A stretch of DNA of 14,375 nucleotides. It comes from Micromonosporaceae bacterium. Lineage in GTDB: Bacteria > Actinomycetota > Actinomycetes > Mycobacteriales > Micromonosporaceae. Location of the stretch: the NCBI GenBank assembly GCA_003543035.1, contig DPJL01000012.1, positions 1,070 through 15,444 of the forward strand, read 5' to 3'. The position numbers and the translations under genes are program-made. This document shows, piece by piece, positions 6,414 to 13,475 of the stretch. Numbering within the stretch: position 1 is the stretch's first letter; each line of letters opens with the position of its first letter. The notes under the pieces are model-generated. The model ran no database searches and was not told the origin of the DNA. It worked only from the letters and a program-made list of their open reading frames with translations.

Positions 6414-7562
6414 ATGGCCGTTCATTTCGATGCTAAGAGCAAATCCTGGCTATTCGTGATCGACCTGCCCGCCGGCACCGACGGCAAACGCCGTCAGATG
6501 AAGCGGCGCGGCTTCCGCACGGAGCCGGAGGCAGACCAGGCCGAGCGGACTGCCAAACAACAATTCGGTAAGGCTGACCTCGCGGCCAACGGCACCGTGG
6601 CCGCCGAGCTTTCGGCCTGGCTGGAGGAACGCGAGCTCGACATCGCCGTCACTTCGTTGGGCAACTACCGCAACGCCATCAACCGCTATGTGATCCCGCA
6701 CCTCGGTGCACGCCAGATCTATGCGCTGGACAAGCGAGCAGTCAACGACCTCTACCGCCATCTGCTCCTGCGCGGCGGCCGTGACGACAAGCCGCTTGCC
6801 GCAGAAACTGTGCGACATGTGCATCGAGTTCTGGCGAAGGCGTTCAAAGATCTCGGAATCGTCATCGACGGTATCCGTCAGCCTCGGCAGGCGGACAAAG
6901 AAACCATGGGACGCAAAGGAATCTGGAACGCTGATGAGTGCGCAGCCTTCCTCACCCATGCGGCAAAAGACCGTCTCTACGCGGCGTGGGTCCTGGCGAT
7001 CGTGTGCGGAATGCGCCGTGGTGAGCTTGCCGGCTTGAAATGGCCGAAGGTCAACCTTGAGGACGGCATCGTCTACGTCCATTGGCAGCGAGCCGTCGCC
7101 AGCGGTGTGGTCGTCGGTGGTGTGATCGAGAAGGAGCCGAAGGGCAAGAGCAAGCGCTCGCTGGCGATCGGAACCGCTATCACCTCCGTGCTCGGCGACC
7201 ACCGAGCCTTCCAGGACAACGAGATCGCCCTCCTTGGCGTGACCTACCAGCGCGGCGGCTACGTCTTCTGCCGCGAGGACGGCGCTCCGTACCACCCGAA
7301 GTACTTCACCGACCGATTTCGCGACCTCTGCCACAAGGCGGGCGTGCCAGTGATTGCGCTGCACGATGCGCGGCATACCTCGGCGACTGTTGGCGCCGAC
7401 CACGGCGTGCCGCAACACGCGATGCAGAAGCGACTCGGCCATGCACATTCGCGCACTACCAACGACTTCTACATCCACGTCCTGCCGGAGTCAGAACGCC
7501 GAGCAGCCGAAATCATGGAAGACGTCATCCTTCGCCCACGAACGACCTTTCGCGCCGCCTAG
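6414..7562 (+). CDS. Tyrosine site-specific recombinase (integrase)
   Basis: This 382-residue phage/ICE-type integrase cuts and joins DNA at attachment sites through a covalent tyrosine intermediate. The N-terminal arm-binding region spans about residues 1-55 (a WLF strand, then GKRRQMKRRGF). A SAM-like core-binding domain spans about 60-160, with the catalytic domain after it. Active-site residues are Arg201 (CGMRRGE), a lysine in the KGKSKR hairpin, His317 and Arg320 (HDARH), His343 (LGHAH) and Tyr353 (FYIHV). The ATG at 6414 has a GGGGGGA ribosome site 3 bases before it; the upstream alternative at 6375 lacks one. The stop codon lies 26 bases before a tRNA-Pro 3' half, the same arrangement as in pSAM2-type actinobacterial elements, so tRNA-Pro is its probable target. 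No excisionase gene was recognised. Confidence 0.95.
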   Translation: MAVHFDAKSKSWLFVIDLPAGTDGKRRQMKRRGFRTEPEADQAERTAKQQFGKADLAANGTVAAELSAWLEERELDIAVTSLGNYRNAINRYVIPHLGARQIYALDKRAVNDLYRHLLLRGGRDDKPLAAETVRHVHRVLAKAFKDLGIVIDGIRQPRQADKETMGRKGIWNADECAAFLTHAAKDRLYAAWVLAIVCGMRRGELAGLKWPKVNLEDGIVYVHWQRAVASGVVVGGVIEKEPKGKSKRSLAIGTAITSVLGDHRAFQDNEIALLGVTYQRGGYVFCREDGAPYHPKYFTDRFRDLCHKAGVPVIALHDARHTSATVGADHGVPQHAMQKRLGHAHSRTTNDFYIHVLPESERRAAEIMEDVILRPRTTFRAA

Positions 7563-7588
7563 TTCCGTTCAGGTTCCTCCGGAGCGGT

Positions 7589-7633
7589 GACCTGGGGGTC
7601 AAGGGGTCGCAGGTTCAAATCCTGTCATCCCGA
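7589..7633 (+). repeat. tRNA-Pro(GGG) 3' half: attachment-site scar
   Basis: The sequence runs from the anticodon arm to the discriminator base of a tRNA-Pro: a loop containing GGG, the stem GTCAA, the T-arm GCAGG-TTCAAAT-CCTGT, the acceptor strand CATCCCG and A73. The acceptor 5' strand (CGGGATG) and the D-arm are absent upstream, where the integrase gene lies instead. This is the identity segment that remains at one end of an element inserted in a tRNA-Pro gene, or the attP copy of such an element. Confidence 0.82.
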
Positions 7634-7652
7634 CAGAAGAAATCGCAGGTAG

Positions 7653-7685
7653 AAGGCCAGATTCCGGAATGCCGGAGCTGGCCTT
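7653..7685 (+). terminator. Hairpin after the tRNA-Pro fragment
   Basis: The arms AAGGCCAG (7653-7660) and CTGGCCTT (7678-7685) enclose a second small stem CCGG/CCGG (7664-7667 with 7672-7675). The sequence TTTGATCTTT follows. The structure fits a tRNA or integrase terminator. Confidence 0.65.
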
Positions 7686-7694
7686 TGATCTTTG

Positions 7695-7736
7695 ATGTGC
7701 GCAGAATGTGCGCAGGCTTAGCCGGGTGTGCGCGGA
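7695..7736 (+). repeat. 11-bp tandem repeat ATGTGCGCAG(A/G), candidate integrase arm sites
   Basis: ATGTGCGCAGA (7695-7705) and ATGTGCGCAGG (7706-7716) lie head to tail. A third degenerate copy, GTGTGCGCGGA, is at 7726-7736. The repeats sit about 60-100 bases after the tRNA-Pro core, where arm-type binding sites of a tyrosine integrase would be. Confidence 0.6.
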
Positions 7737-7830
7737 TGTCTGGGGAGCTTCCATGATGGACTCGCACTTTATAGGCCGGTGCTGCGTCGTCGACGATGTT
7801 GATCGAGCAGTCTGCGGGCGGGTGGCCGTG

Positions 7831-8199
7831 TTAGATCAGTAGGGCTGACGGTATGTGCTTGCTGTCGCGCTGGCGTTGCCGGGCGAGCTTTCGCTGATGG
7901 TTGTCTTCCAGGATGTTGACTGCTGCCACCGCCATAGCCGTCTTGCGGGTGAGGCGCCGGCCGGACCATTGGGTGGTGCCTAGGACGTAGATGCGCCGCG
8001 CCAAATGTTCGATTGCTGTAACAGCCTCTGATGGCAGCTGGGTCGCCTGCGGCCAGAGATGATCCTCGCCGTAGGCCCACAATGCCCGTGCCACGAGCAG
8101 TCTGGCAGCCCGCTCATGAGCCTCGCTCCGATCGGGTATCACTGTGCTCCCAGGCTTCTGGACATTGTCTGGGCGGGCAGGCATGGGCCCGGCTTTCAT
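7831..8199 (-). CDS. Basic helical protein of unknown function
   Basis: This is a 122-residue Arg/Lys-rich protein. The N-terminal 20 residues are low in structure. The rest reads as amphipathic helices (HERAARLLVARALWAYG, AVTAIEHLARRIYVLG, AMAVAAVNILEDNHQRKLA). There is no membrane segment or known catalytic motif. Its ATG overlaps the stop of the upstream membrane-protein gene as ATGA, so the two are translationally coupled. The basic charge could suit nucleic-acid binding, which is speculation. It lies in the island just right of the tRNA-Pro scar. Confidence 0.6.
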   Translation of the reverse strand: MKAGPMPARPDNVQKPGSTVIPDRSEAHERAARLLVARALWAYGEDHLWPQATQLPSEAVTAIEHLARRIYVLGTTQWSGRRLTRKTAMAVAAVNILEDNHQRKLARQRQRDSKHIPSALLI

Positions 8200-8645
8200 G
8201 CGATAACCATATTGGCTTCGCCTACATGGCAGGTGATGGCGCCTGGAGCGGTGAGTGTGATGGCGTGCCCGCGGGAGACCATGCTGCTTCTTGCCGGGAT
8301 TGCCGCGAGGTACCCGGACTGCATTGCTCCTACGACTTGTCCGGCATGGTCTCTGGCCACCAGCGTGAGGGCGTATTCGCGGTCAAGCCATGACCAGTTG
8401 GTGATTTTGGAGTCCGCAACAGCTATCCCCAGCTCTCCGTTGGCTTGGCGGGGCCGTTCGTCGATGCTGCAAGCCTCGATCGTGACCTTGGGTATGTCCC
8501 ACCAGTATCTCCATGGCAGGCTCAGGGCGAGTACCGCTGGCATGACACAGAACACGATCGTCACGACAAGGCTCACCGTGAGCGCAACAGGCAGGGTGAC
8601 CGCCTTCCACCTGCATGGCGTAGCAGTGGGTGCAAGGTCTTTCAT
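8196..8645 (-). CDS. Single-span membrane-anchored protein of unknown function
   Basis: In this 149-residue protein, residues 14-44 form one long hydrophobic segment (a signal anchor). The C-terminal 105 residues look like a small extracellular beta-rich domain (TNWSWLDREYALTLVARD, GHAITLTAPGAITCHV). That layout is common for exported immunity-like or adhesion-like domains, but no family is recognised. Its stop overlaps the start of the next gene (ATGA). Together they form a two-gene minus-strand unit with no visible partner on either side. Confidence 0.6.
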   Translation of the reverse strand: MKDLAPTATPCRWKAVTLPVALTVSLVVTIVFCVMPAVLALSLPWRYWWDIPKVTIEACSIDERPRQANGELGIAVADSKITNWSWLDREYALTLVARDHAGQVVGAMQSGYLAAIPARSSMVSRGHAITLTAPGAITCHVGEANMVIA

Positions 8646-9332
8646 GGCGTGGAGTGTACGCAGAGCCGCATGCCTGAGTACGTCGAGCAGGTGCCGGCAG
8701 AAGATAGTGATAGCTGATAGCCCTAGTAGCTACCAGAAAGACGGTATGTGCTCGATCTGATTTCCACACGTTCGAAGGCGACCTTGACCAGGCTCTCCGG
8801 AAAACCCTTGCACGCAACCGCATTGGCGCTCAGCCATTCATCCGATTTGATTGCCGAATTGCTCTCTCTACAGGATTAAAGCGGCCCGCAAGCGGGGACC
8901 GCCAGGGCACGGACCAGCGCCGCCCACTAAGCCTCCGGCCCGCGGCGGCGCGCCCGGCCCTCAGTCAGTTTCGGTAGCTTCACCTGCTCGAATATTCGGC
9001 ACCAAACCGGTTATGGCGTCCGCAGAACCTTCGCGGTATCGGCCTCCAGGATCTGGCTCGAGGCGTCCTGAACAGTGAAAACACGGCCGACGCGCAGTTT
9101 TGCCGACGTGGATGAGAAGCCGGAAGTGGTTGAGAGGGAAGGGTTTTAAGATCCTTCAAACATTAGGAGCATCATGTCGATACGTAGTCTGTGGCTGATG
9201 CCCGTTGCTCATTGTCCGAGGCGGCTCGCTTCGCTCACCACGTCCGCGATCCAAGCCCTCACAATCGTTAAGGGCGAAGACCTTAGAACGCGGACTCCAG
9301 GATGGTCCCAAACCCGCTAACCCCGGACCGGC
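8646..9332. other. Intergenic stretch of the island without a convincing gene
   Basis: There is no strong coding signal on either strand. An 87-codon frame (8714-8977, plus) is open but has no standard start codon near its beginning. A G+C-rich patch lies at 8880-8965. A short ORF with a ribosome site (9174-9320) is listed separately. The left part presumably carries the promoter for the minus-strand pair that starts at 8645. The stretch may be eroded element DNA. Confidence 0.5.
9174..9320 (+). CDS. Possible 48-residue small ORF
   Basis: The ATG at 9174 has AGGAG 4 bases upstream and stays open for 48 codons to TAA at 9318. The predicted peptide is basic, starts MSIRSLWLMPVAHC and resembles nothing I know. 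It converges with the end of the 289-residue gene. Most of the support is the ribosome site, so it may be chance or the 3' relic of a former gene. Confidence 0.2.
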   Translation: MSIRSLWLMPVAHCPRRLASLTTSAIQALTIVKGEDLRTRTPGWSQTR

Positions 9333-10202
9333 TCACGGTGTGCGGGACAACGGCGACGGGATGGACACGTCACCGGCGGCAGCAACCTCATGTCGCGTCA
9401 ACGCGGCACGAACACTCTCATGGACTCCGCCCGTGTATCCCGCATCTACGAGCATTTGTTCAAGTGCTGGAGAGAACGTCTCGATCACCCCAGCACTGTG
9501 CTTGATACCTGTCATTCTTTCGGGAGCGAAGCCCCCCGCTGGGCACGACGGGTTTTGTCCGGTGGGTGAGACCGCCGGAAGTCGCGTGGAAGAGGAGAGA
9601 CTGCGCCAGAACGCCAGACCGTGATTAGGCGCAGAGATCGAAGACACAAGGCCAACGCGCCAGTCAAGGCGACGGATTTTTTCTGTGCGCCTGCGCGCGT
9701 GGATCGCCGCAAACCGCGGATCGTGGGCAACCCAATGCAGGTGACCGAGCACGGCGACAATCTCATCAAGCGACAGCTCCACGTCGAGCGTCTCCGGCAG
9801 CGGCAACGTGTGCAAACCCCACTGCAGCAGGAGGTAGCCCTCCGGGTAGACGTGCAGAGTGTGATTGGCAGCGGCCAGGCTAGTCGGCCGTGCGGGATCG
9901 ACAACGATGAAGCGGCACATTTCACTGCCGGAATAGTCGACGCTGAAAGGCTGCTCTCCGAAGACAAGGTTGGCCAGTTCAAGCGCTTTCTCGGTGAACT
10001 CTAGCGGCTCAAGCCGCTTCGGAGAGTGGCTCGGCGCCACCGCAACCCACAACCGGAATCGCGAATCTCCATAGAAGGTAGGCCAACGAGAGATCGGGCG
10101 GTGATCTGTGATGAGCCGAGCCTCAACCCGGGTCGAGACCTTGGGGAGGAAACGGCTGGTCGCGGCAAGAGCCCTACCGAGGACCGTTTCGAGGAAGGAC
10201 AT
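9333..10202 (-). CDS. Unrecognised 289-aa island protein
   Basis: This is a soluble-looking protein. Visible features are an N-terminal amphipathic helix, a beta-rich middle (residues 45-135, with FRLWVAVAPS, CRFIVVDP and HTLHVYPEGYLLLQWGL) and a His/Arg-rich helix (LGHLHWVAHDPRFAAIHARRR, about 152-172). A basic segment, then a Pro/Gly/Cys loop (PTGQNPSCPAGGFAPERM) and a C-terminal helix follow. I do not recognise a domain. The ATG at 10202 is preferred over TTG 10217; neither has a strong ribosome site. The membrane-protein gene ends 93 bases upstream on the same strand, so co-transcription is likely. Codon use is normal for the strain, so it is probably a real gene rather than a relic. Confidence 0.65.
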   Translation of the reverse strand: MSFLETVLGRALAATSRFLPKVSTRVEARLITDHRPISRWPTFYGDSRFRLWVAVAPSHSPKRLEPLEFTEKALELANLVFGEQPFSVDYSGSEMCRFIVVDPARPTSLAAANHTLHVYPEGYLLLQWGLHTLPLPETLDVELSLDEIVAVLGHLHWVAHDPRFAAIHARRRTEKIRRLDWRVGLVSSISAPNHGLAFWRSLSSSTRLPAVSPTGQNPSCPAGGFAPERMTGIKHSAGVIETFSPALEQMLVDAGYTGGVHESVRAALTRHEVAAAGDVSIPSPLSRTP

Positions 10203-10295
10203 CTTCAGCGCATCCAAATTGAGCGACGGGGGCTGGGCTGCCCGAGGTGGGCAAGCGCCGAAACTACGACGAGCGCTGCTGAACAGCTTACAGAT

Positions 10296-10772
10296 CTACA
10301 CGGCCTCAGCATCTTCGCCCATCAATTTGATCCGGTTGAGGCCGAATTCTTTGCGCATCGCGCCGAGGTATTGGTCGGACGCCCACTGGACCTGCTCCCA
10401 TCGTCCCCTACCGAAGAGACAGTCGTGCAGGGCTTTGACTGCCGCCTCCGCCTGGTCGGCCGTCTCCTGCTCACACACTATTCGCAGACGGTTGTAGGCA
10501 TCCCAGACCGGCACCAGCCAATCATCAGGCGGCTCAACGGGCGTGGATTCGTGCTCTGCCTCCAAGTAGATTCTGTACTTCTCGTCGAACACGTCGAGGA
10601 ACTTGACGTGCGCCTCGTAGCGCAGCCCGCGCGCCCACACGTCGAGTTCGTGCGCACGAGCACGCGCCTCACGGTCGGCAGTGCGGCGCTCACTCCACCA
10701 CGCACCAAGGAAACCCCCACCGATCGCCAGAGCGCCACCGAGTGTGGTTGTGGCTAACGATGACCAATCCAC
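10296..10772 (-). CDS. Small membrane-anchored protein with N-terminal transmembrane helix
   Basis: In this 158-residue protein, residues 4-25 form one membrane helix (TTTLGGALAIGGGFLGAWW) followed by a charged helical stretch (SERRTADREARARAHELDVW). The remainder is helical and acidic, facing the cytoplasm if the Arg-rich stretch stays inside. The start is uncertain. GTG 10772 gives the VDWSSL N-terminus that fits such anchors best; ATG 10802 or TTG 10823 would add residues. No family is assigned. It is upstream of, and probably co-transcribed with, the 289-residue gene, and divergent from the 143-residue gene. Confidence 0.65.
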   Translation of the reverse strand: MDWSSLATTTLGGALAIGGGFLGAWWSERRTADREARARAHELDVWARGLRYEAHVKFLDVFDEKYRIYLEAEHESTPVEPPDDWLVPVWDAYNRLRIVCEQETADQAEAAVKALHDCLFGRGRWEQVQWASDQYLGAMRKEFGLNRIKLMGEDAEAV

Positions 10773-10885
10773 GTTCGCCAGCCTGCCATGGGCTCGCAAC
10801 ATCGCATTTGCCGGGCACGCCAACGCCGTCGTCGTGTCTGACCGTCAGCGATCTTCCAGCGTATTCCGCACGTGAGGGTTAGCAT

Positions 10886-10907
10886 CGTGCCCGTTCCGTG
10901 CCCGTTG
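10886..10907 (+). repeat. 11-bp tandem repeat CGTGCCCGTT
   Basis: CGTGCCCGTTC (10886-10896) is followed directly by CGTGCCCGTTG (10897-10907). The pair lies between the divergent 158-aa and 143-aa genes and overlaps the possible GTG start of the latter. It may be an operator or an integrase arm-type site. A related pair (CGTGCCCC) occurs beyond the 3' end of the same gene. Confidence 0.6.
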
Positions 10908-11329
10908 CCGGGGGAAACCAAGGCGAACAACGGATCACAGCGGTGGTCCTACACCCGGGCTGTGCTGCGCAGTTCGAATTTAACGGGTGCGCAGATCATG
11001 TTCGGGAATGGCTTCCCAAGCTGATTGCGGCGATCACAGGTACAAAGCGGCGACCCGGCCAAAAGGGCAGATCGGCAAGTTCGGCCAGACTCGTCGAATA
11101 TGATCTTCTTGTGCACACGAACGATGAGGCCTACTCCACGGCTTACGGGATGATCGCGGCAATGATGAGGGAAGATGTCACCGGATGGGAGACGCTGTGG
11201 CGGGACTCCGAAGACAAAGAAGAGGTTGCCCACGCACTTACTGCGGCCGGAATTCGCATGGTTGAGCTTGAGGCAGAACGTCAGGGTGTATCAACAAAGG
11301 AAATCCTTGACAATCTACGTGGGTCCTAA
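10898..11329 (+). CDS. Unrecognised 143-aa island protein
   Basis: This is a small cytosolic protein. An N-terminal half with strands (ITAVVLHP, VEYDLLVHTND) leads to a helical C-terminal half rich in acidic residues (DVTGWETLWRDSEDKEEVAHAL, EAERQGVSTKEILDNL). There is no catalytic motif. The start is doubtful: GTG 10898 lies inside a tandem repeat and has no good ribosome site, and the in-frame GTG at about 10943 is the next choice. CGTGCCC repeats lie at both ends of the gene (10886 and 11351), which might mean it moved as a unit. Confidence 0.55.
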   Translation: MPVAGGNQGEQRITAVVLHPGCAAQFEFNGCADHVREWLPKLIAAITGTKRRPGQKGRSASSARLVEYDLLVHTNDEAYSTAYGMIAAMMREDVTGWETLWRDSEDKEEVAHALTAAGIRMVELEAERQGVSTKEILDNLRGS

Positions 11330-11350
11330 AGCACAAAGCACAAGATCGTT

Positions 11351-11371
11351 CGTGCCCCATACGTGCCCCGA
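11351..11371 (+). repeat. CGTGCCCC direct pair, 11-bp period
   Basis: CGTGCCCC occurs at 11351 and again at 11362. It resembles the CGTGCCCG pair at 10886 and 10897 on the other side of the 143-residue gene. Confidence 0.5.
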
Positions 11372-11384
11372 ACCGGTTCCAAGT

Positions 11385-11414
11385 GCGGTCGCGAACGGTC
11401 ACAAGCGGTCACCT
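11385..11414 (+). repeat. Three 10-bp direct repeats; contains left copy of the 15-bp motif GGTCACAAGCGGTCA
   Basis: GCGGTCGCGA, ACGGTCACAA and GCGGTCACCT follow one another with a 10-bp period, one helical turn. The segment 11397-11411 reads GGTCACAAGCGGTCA and matches 13598-13612 at 14 of 15 bases in the same orientation. It lies 130 bases before the receiver-domain gene. Confidence 0.6.
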
Positions 11415-11538
11415 AGAACCCCAGGGGCGCAAGGCATTCCGGACATCGTTGGGCCTTGATCGAATTCTTCCAAACTGATTGTTCGACCGGCGACATCTAG
11501 CCGATAGGCAGTGCTGATCAAGTTGATGATATGGAAGA

Positions 11539-12387
11539 ATGACGAAGTCCCTCCTTCGCCGGATGAGCTCTGTGTCGGTTAAGGATCTTCGGCTGGAGCT
11601 GGAGCAGGCAATGAGTGATCCCACAAGGCACTTCGCGCAGTCTGCCGTTCGGCTAGCACGGAACCCTTTGGGAATCATTGCTCTGTTTATTGTCATGGTT
11701 TACGGACTAGCTGCGCTGGTGACAGGCTTTGCCAGCTCGTTCTCTGTCCCTGAAAGAGCTCCGCTGATCTACTTCCTGGTTCTGTTCCCCATTCTGGTGC
11801 TTGGAGTCTTCGCCTGGCTTGTCAGCCGGCACAGCAACAAGTTGTTCGCGCCGAGCGACTTCAAGGACGAAGAGAACTACATGCGTGCGCTGACCGCATC
11901 GGCATCGCTGGCGGTTGCATCTGTCGCGACCGACGGCAAGCTCTCTACCGCCCAGCTGAACGCAGTGGTTGAGTCCGTTCACGAAGCCGGGGCTTCGAGT
12001 AGCCAAGCGCGGCTGGGAGCCTCCTGGCGAACTCACGTTTTGTGGGTTGACGACCGGTCAGACAACAACATCTATGAGCGTCAGGCCTTCGAGGCCATGG
12101 GTATCAAGTTCAAACTGGTGCTGTCCACTAGCGATGCGTTGACCGAGCTTGTAACCAGTAAGTTTGGGGCCATCATCTCCGATATGGGTCGTCGGGAAGG
12201 CCCCGACGAGGGATACGTCCTGCTGAAGACGCTGCGAACGGACGGAGATCAAACTCCCTTCTTCATCTACGCCGGGTCTGGGGCGATTGAACATCGCAGG
12301 GAGGCGCTTGCTCGCGGGGCGCAAGGGAGTACAAACGACCCCCAGGAGCTGTTTCGGATGGTCACACAAGCGCTCCTGCGAGGGTAG
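11539..12387 (+). CDS. Two-span membrane protein with C-terminal receiver-like domain
   Basis: In this 282-residue protein, two membrane helices (about 44-66 and 76-97) form a hairpin that puts both ends in the cytoplasm. A helical linker follows (about 110-160). A response-regulator receiver-like domain occupies about 165-280. Its acidic pair is Asp171/Asp172 (VLWVDDRSDN) and the likely phospho-acceptor is Asp215 (AIISDMG). The fourth strand ends FIYAGS. The position of the conserved lysine reads STNDP, so Asn266 replaces Lys. With no output domain and no histidine kinase nearby, the receiver may sense something other than phosphate transfer. ATG 11539 is used although its GGAAG is too close; ATG 11563 is an alternative. 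The gene converges on the nuclease gene. Confidence 0.85.
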   Translation: MTKSLLRRMSSVSVKDLRLELEQAMSDPTRHFAQSAVRLARNPLGIIALFIVMVYGLAALVTGFASSFSVPERAPLIYFLVLFPILVLGVFAWLVSRHSNKLFAPSDFKDEENYMRALTASASLAVASVATDGKLSTAQLNAVVESVHEAGASSSQARLGASWRTHVLWVDDRSDNNIYERQAFEAMGIKFKLVLSTSDALTELVTSKFGAIISDMGRREGPDEGYVLLKTLRTDGDQTPFFIYAGSGAIEHRREALARGAQGSTNDPQELFRMVTQALLRG

Positions 12388-12451
12388 GTCTGATTCCCCG
12401 AGTCCTCCCCTGCGCCGCGGAACATGTACGGAATGATCTAGCTCAGCCCAG

Positions 12452-12552
12452 CTACCCGATTGCCTTGCGTGCCTGCTCATTGATGCCATCCAAGATCGAA
12501 CCCGTCTCATAGGACGAGCCATCACGCGAGTCCGGACAGGTGTCACGAGCGG
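12452..12552 (-). pseudogene. Possible 3' tail of a lost gene
   Basis: Just after the nuclease gene, in a different frame of the same strand, the reading RDTCPDSRDGSSYETG continues as SILDGINEQARKAIG and ends at TAG (12452-12454). It has a natural soluble-protein composition but no start codon of its own nearby. It may be the C-terminal end of a gene replaced by the nuclease cassette, or chance. Confidence 0.22.
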
Positions 12553-12555
12553 CTA
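12541..12555 (+). repeat. Degenerate middle copy of the 15-bp motif
   Basis: TGTCACGAGCGGCTA shares GTCACGAGCGG exactly (11 bases) with the copy at 13598-13612. It lies between the stop codons of the convergent receiver and nuclease genes. Confidence 0.4.
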
Positions 12556-12582
12556 CCGGTCCCAGGCATCGTCTTCGAGGGG

Positions 12583-13440
12583 TCAGCGAACCACGATCAC
12601 TCGCGCAACCAAGTTGGCCGAATCGCGGTACAAGTCCTTTTCAAGAGCTGTGTCGTTCTGGATAAAGCGCTTCGGGTCATAGACGATTGCAAGTATCCCT
12701 TTGCAGTCAGGGTGTCGCGGGTAGCGTCCCCAATCGATTAGGAGCTCCTCGCCAACTTTCCGGTCGTTCAATCCCCTTCTCGTCATTTTGGTTTCGACCA
12801 AGATTCCAATGTCCTGGAGAAGGAAATCAGTACGGGAGGAAGCACCGGCTTGCTGAGGTACAAAGTCTTCCGCCCTAACGTCCTTGAACATCATCCGCAG
12901 AATCGCATGGACAAGATCCTGAAGGTCCTTCTCGTTCTCGATGTTTGGAAGAGGAACGTTTGGGTTGTTGCTCCTGCGTAGCTGATCAAGAAGCTCGGGA
13001 AGCCTTCGAAACACGAACGAGAGCTCATCTAAAACCTTGCCGATCTCGCCAGCTTCGTGGAGTGCATGAATCAGAATTTCCCGTTGGGTGCCAAGAGATG
13101 CACGGGGTCTGTCAGCGAAATCATACTTCCACTTGGGGAAGAATGGCGACGGCTCGTCGGGGTTCCATATTGGACTGGTGTCTAGCGGGCCTGCTAGGAA
13201 TGCCTTCACCCGAGTTATGAAGTTGCCACCTTCATACATATCCTTGAACTTAGCTAGCTCGGAGTCCGGGATCACCTTGAGCGCACGCGCATACCACCTG
13301 ACATAGCGTCGCTCGGTATCCTGTATGTCTTCAGGATCGGCAGCTCCAGCTTTCTGCCACTCGCCCATCGTGGAAGAGAGTTGATCCAACTCCTCAAGGA
13401 GCTGTTCGATCTCAGCGCGCTTCTTGCCCGTCTCGCCCAA
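12583..13440 (-). CDS. PD-(D/E)XK nuclease, DpnII/MboI-like restriction-type domain
   Basis: This 285-residue probable DNA endonuclease has an N-terminal coiled helix (residues 7-31) and a helical middle of about 130 residues. The C-terminal catalytic domain (about 170-285) shows Asp205 (SSRTDFLL) and Glu216-x-Lys218 (ILVETKMT), the metal-binding PD-(D/E)XK core. The conserved run GLNDRKVGEELLIDWGRY and the AIVYDPKRF strand are typical of the DpnII/MboI-type nuclease domain found as an effector in many prophage and defence genes. TTG 13440 is used as the start, with GGA 5 bases upstream. No DNA methyltransferase is in the window, so it is not an ordinary restriction-modification partner here. 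Its base composition looks less G+C-rich than the left half, which suits transfer. Confidence 0.85.
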   Translation of the reverse strand: MGETGKKRAEIEQLLEELDQLSSTMGEWQKAGAADPEDIQDTERRYVRWYARALKVIPDSELAKFKDMYEGGNFITRVKAFLAGPLDTSPIWNPDEPSPFFPKWKYDFADRPRASLGTQREILIHALHEAGEIGKVLDELSFVFRRLPELLDQLRRSNNPNVPLPNIENEKDLQDLVHAILRMMFKDVRAEDFVPQQAGASSRTDFLLQDIGILVETKMTRRGLNDRKVGEELLIDWGRYPRHPDCKGILAIVYDPKRFIQNDTALEKDLYRDSANLVARVIVVR

Positions 13441-13475
13441 CCGATTCCGTCCTCAGGTGTCAACCATGTATACCC

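Noticed and set aside
7589..7633. A complete tRNA-Pro gene
   Set aside because: The 5' acceptor strand and D-arm are missing. The upstream bases are the integrase 3' end, so only the 3' half exists.
8714..8977. An 87-codon open frame on the plus strand
   Set aside because: It has no ATG, GTG or TTG start near its beginning, no ribosome site and a low-complexity Arg/Pro-rich end. It is treated as non-coding or relic DNA.
8851..9078. A 75-residue plus-strand ORF
   Set aside because: Its Pro/Gly/Arg-rich sequence comes from a G+C-rich patch and shows no domain or ribosome site.
9621..10757. Long plus-strand ORFs opposite the 289-aa and 158-aa genes
   Set aside because: They are rich in Arg, Gln and His, typical of antisense shadows in G+C-rich DNA. 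The minus-strand frames have membrane-helix and normal protein composition.
12058..12546. A 162-residue minus-strand ORF under the receiver gene
   Set aside because: It is antisense to the clearly coding receiver domain and has Arg/Ser-rich shadow composition.
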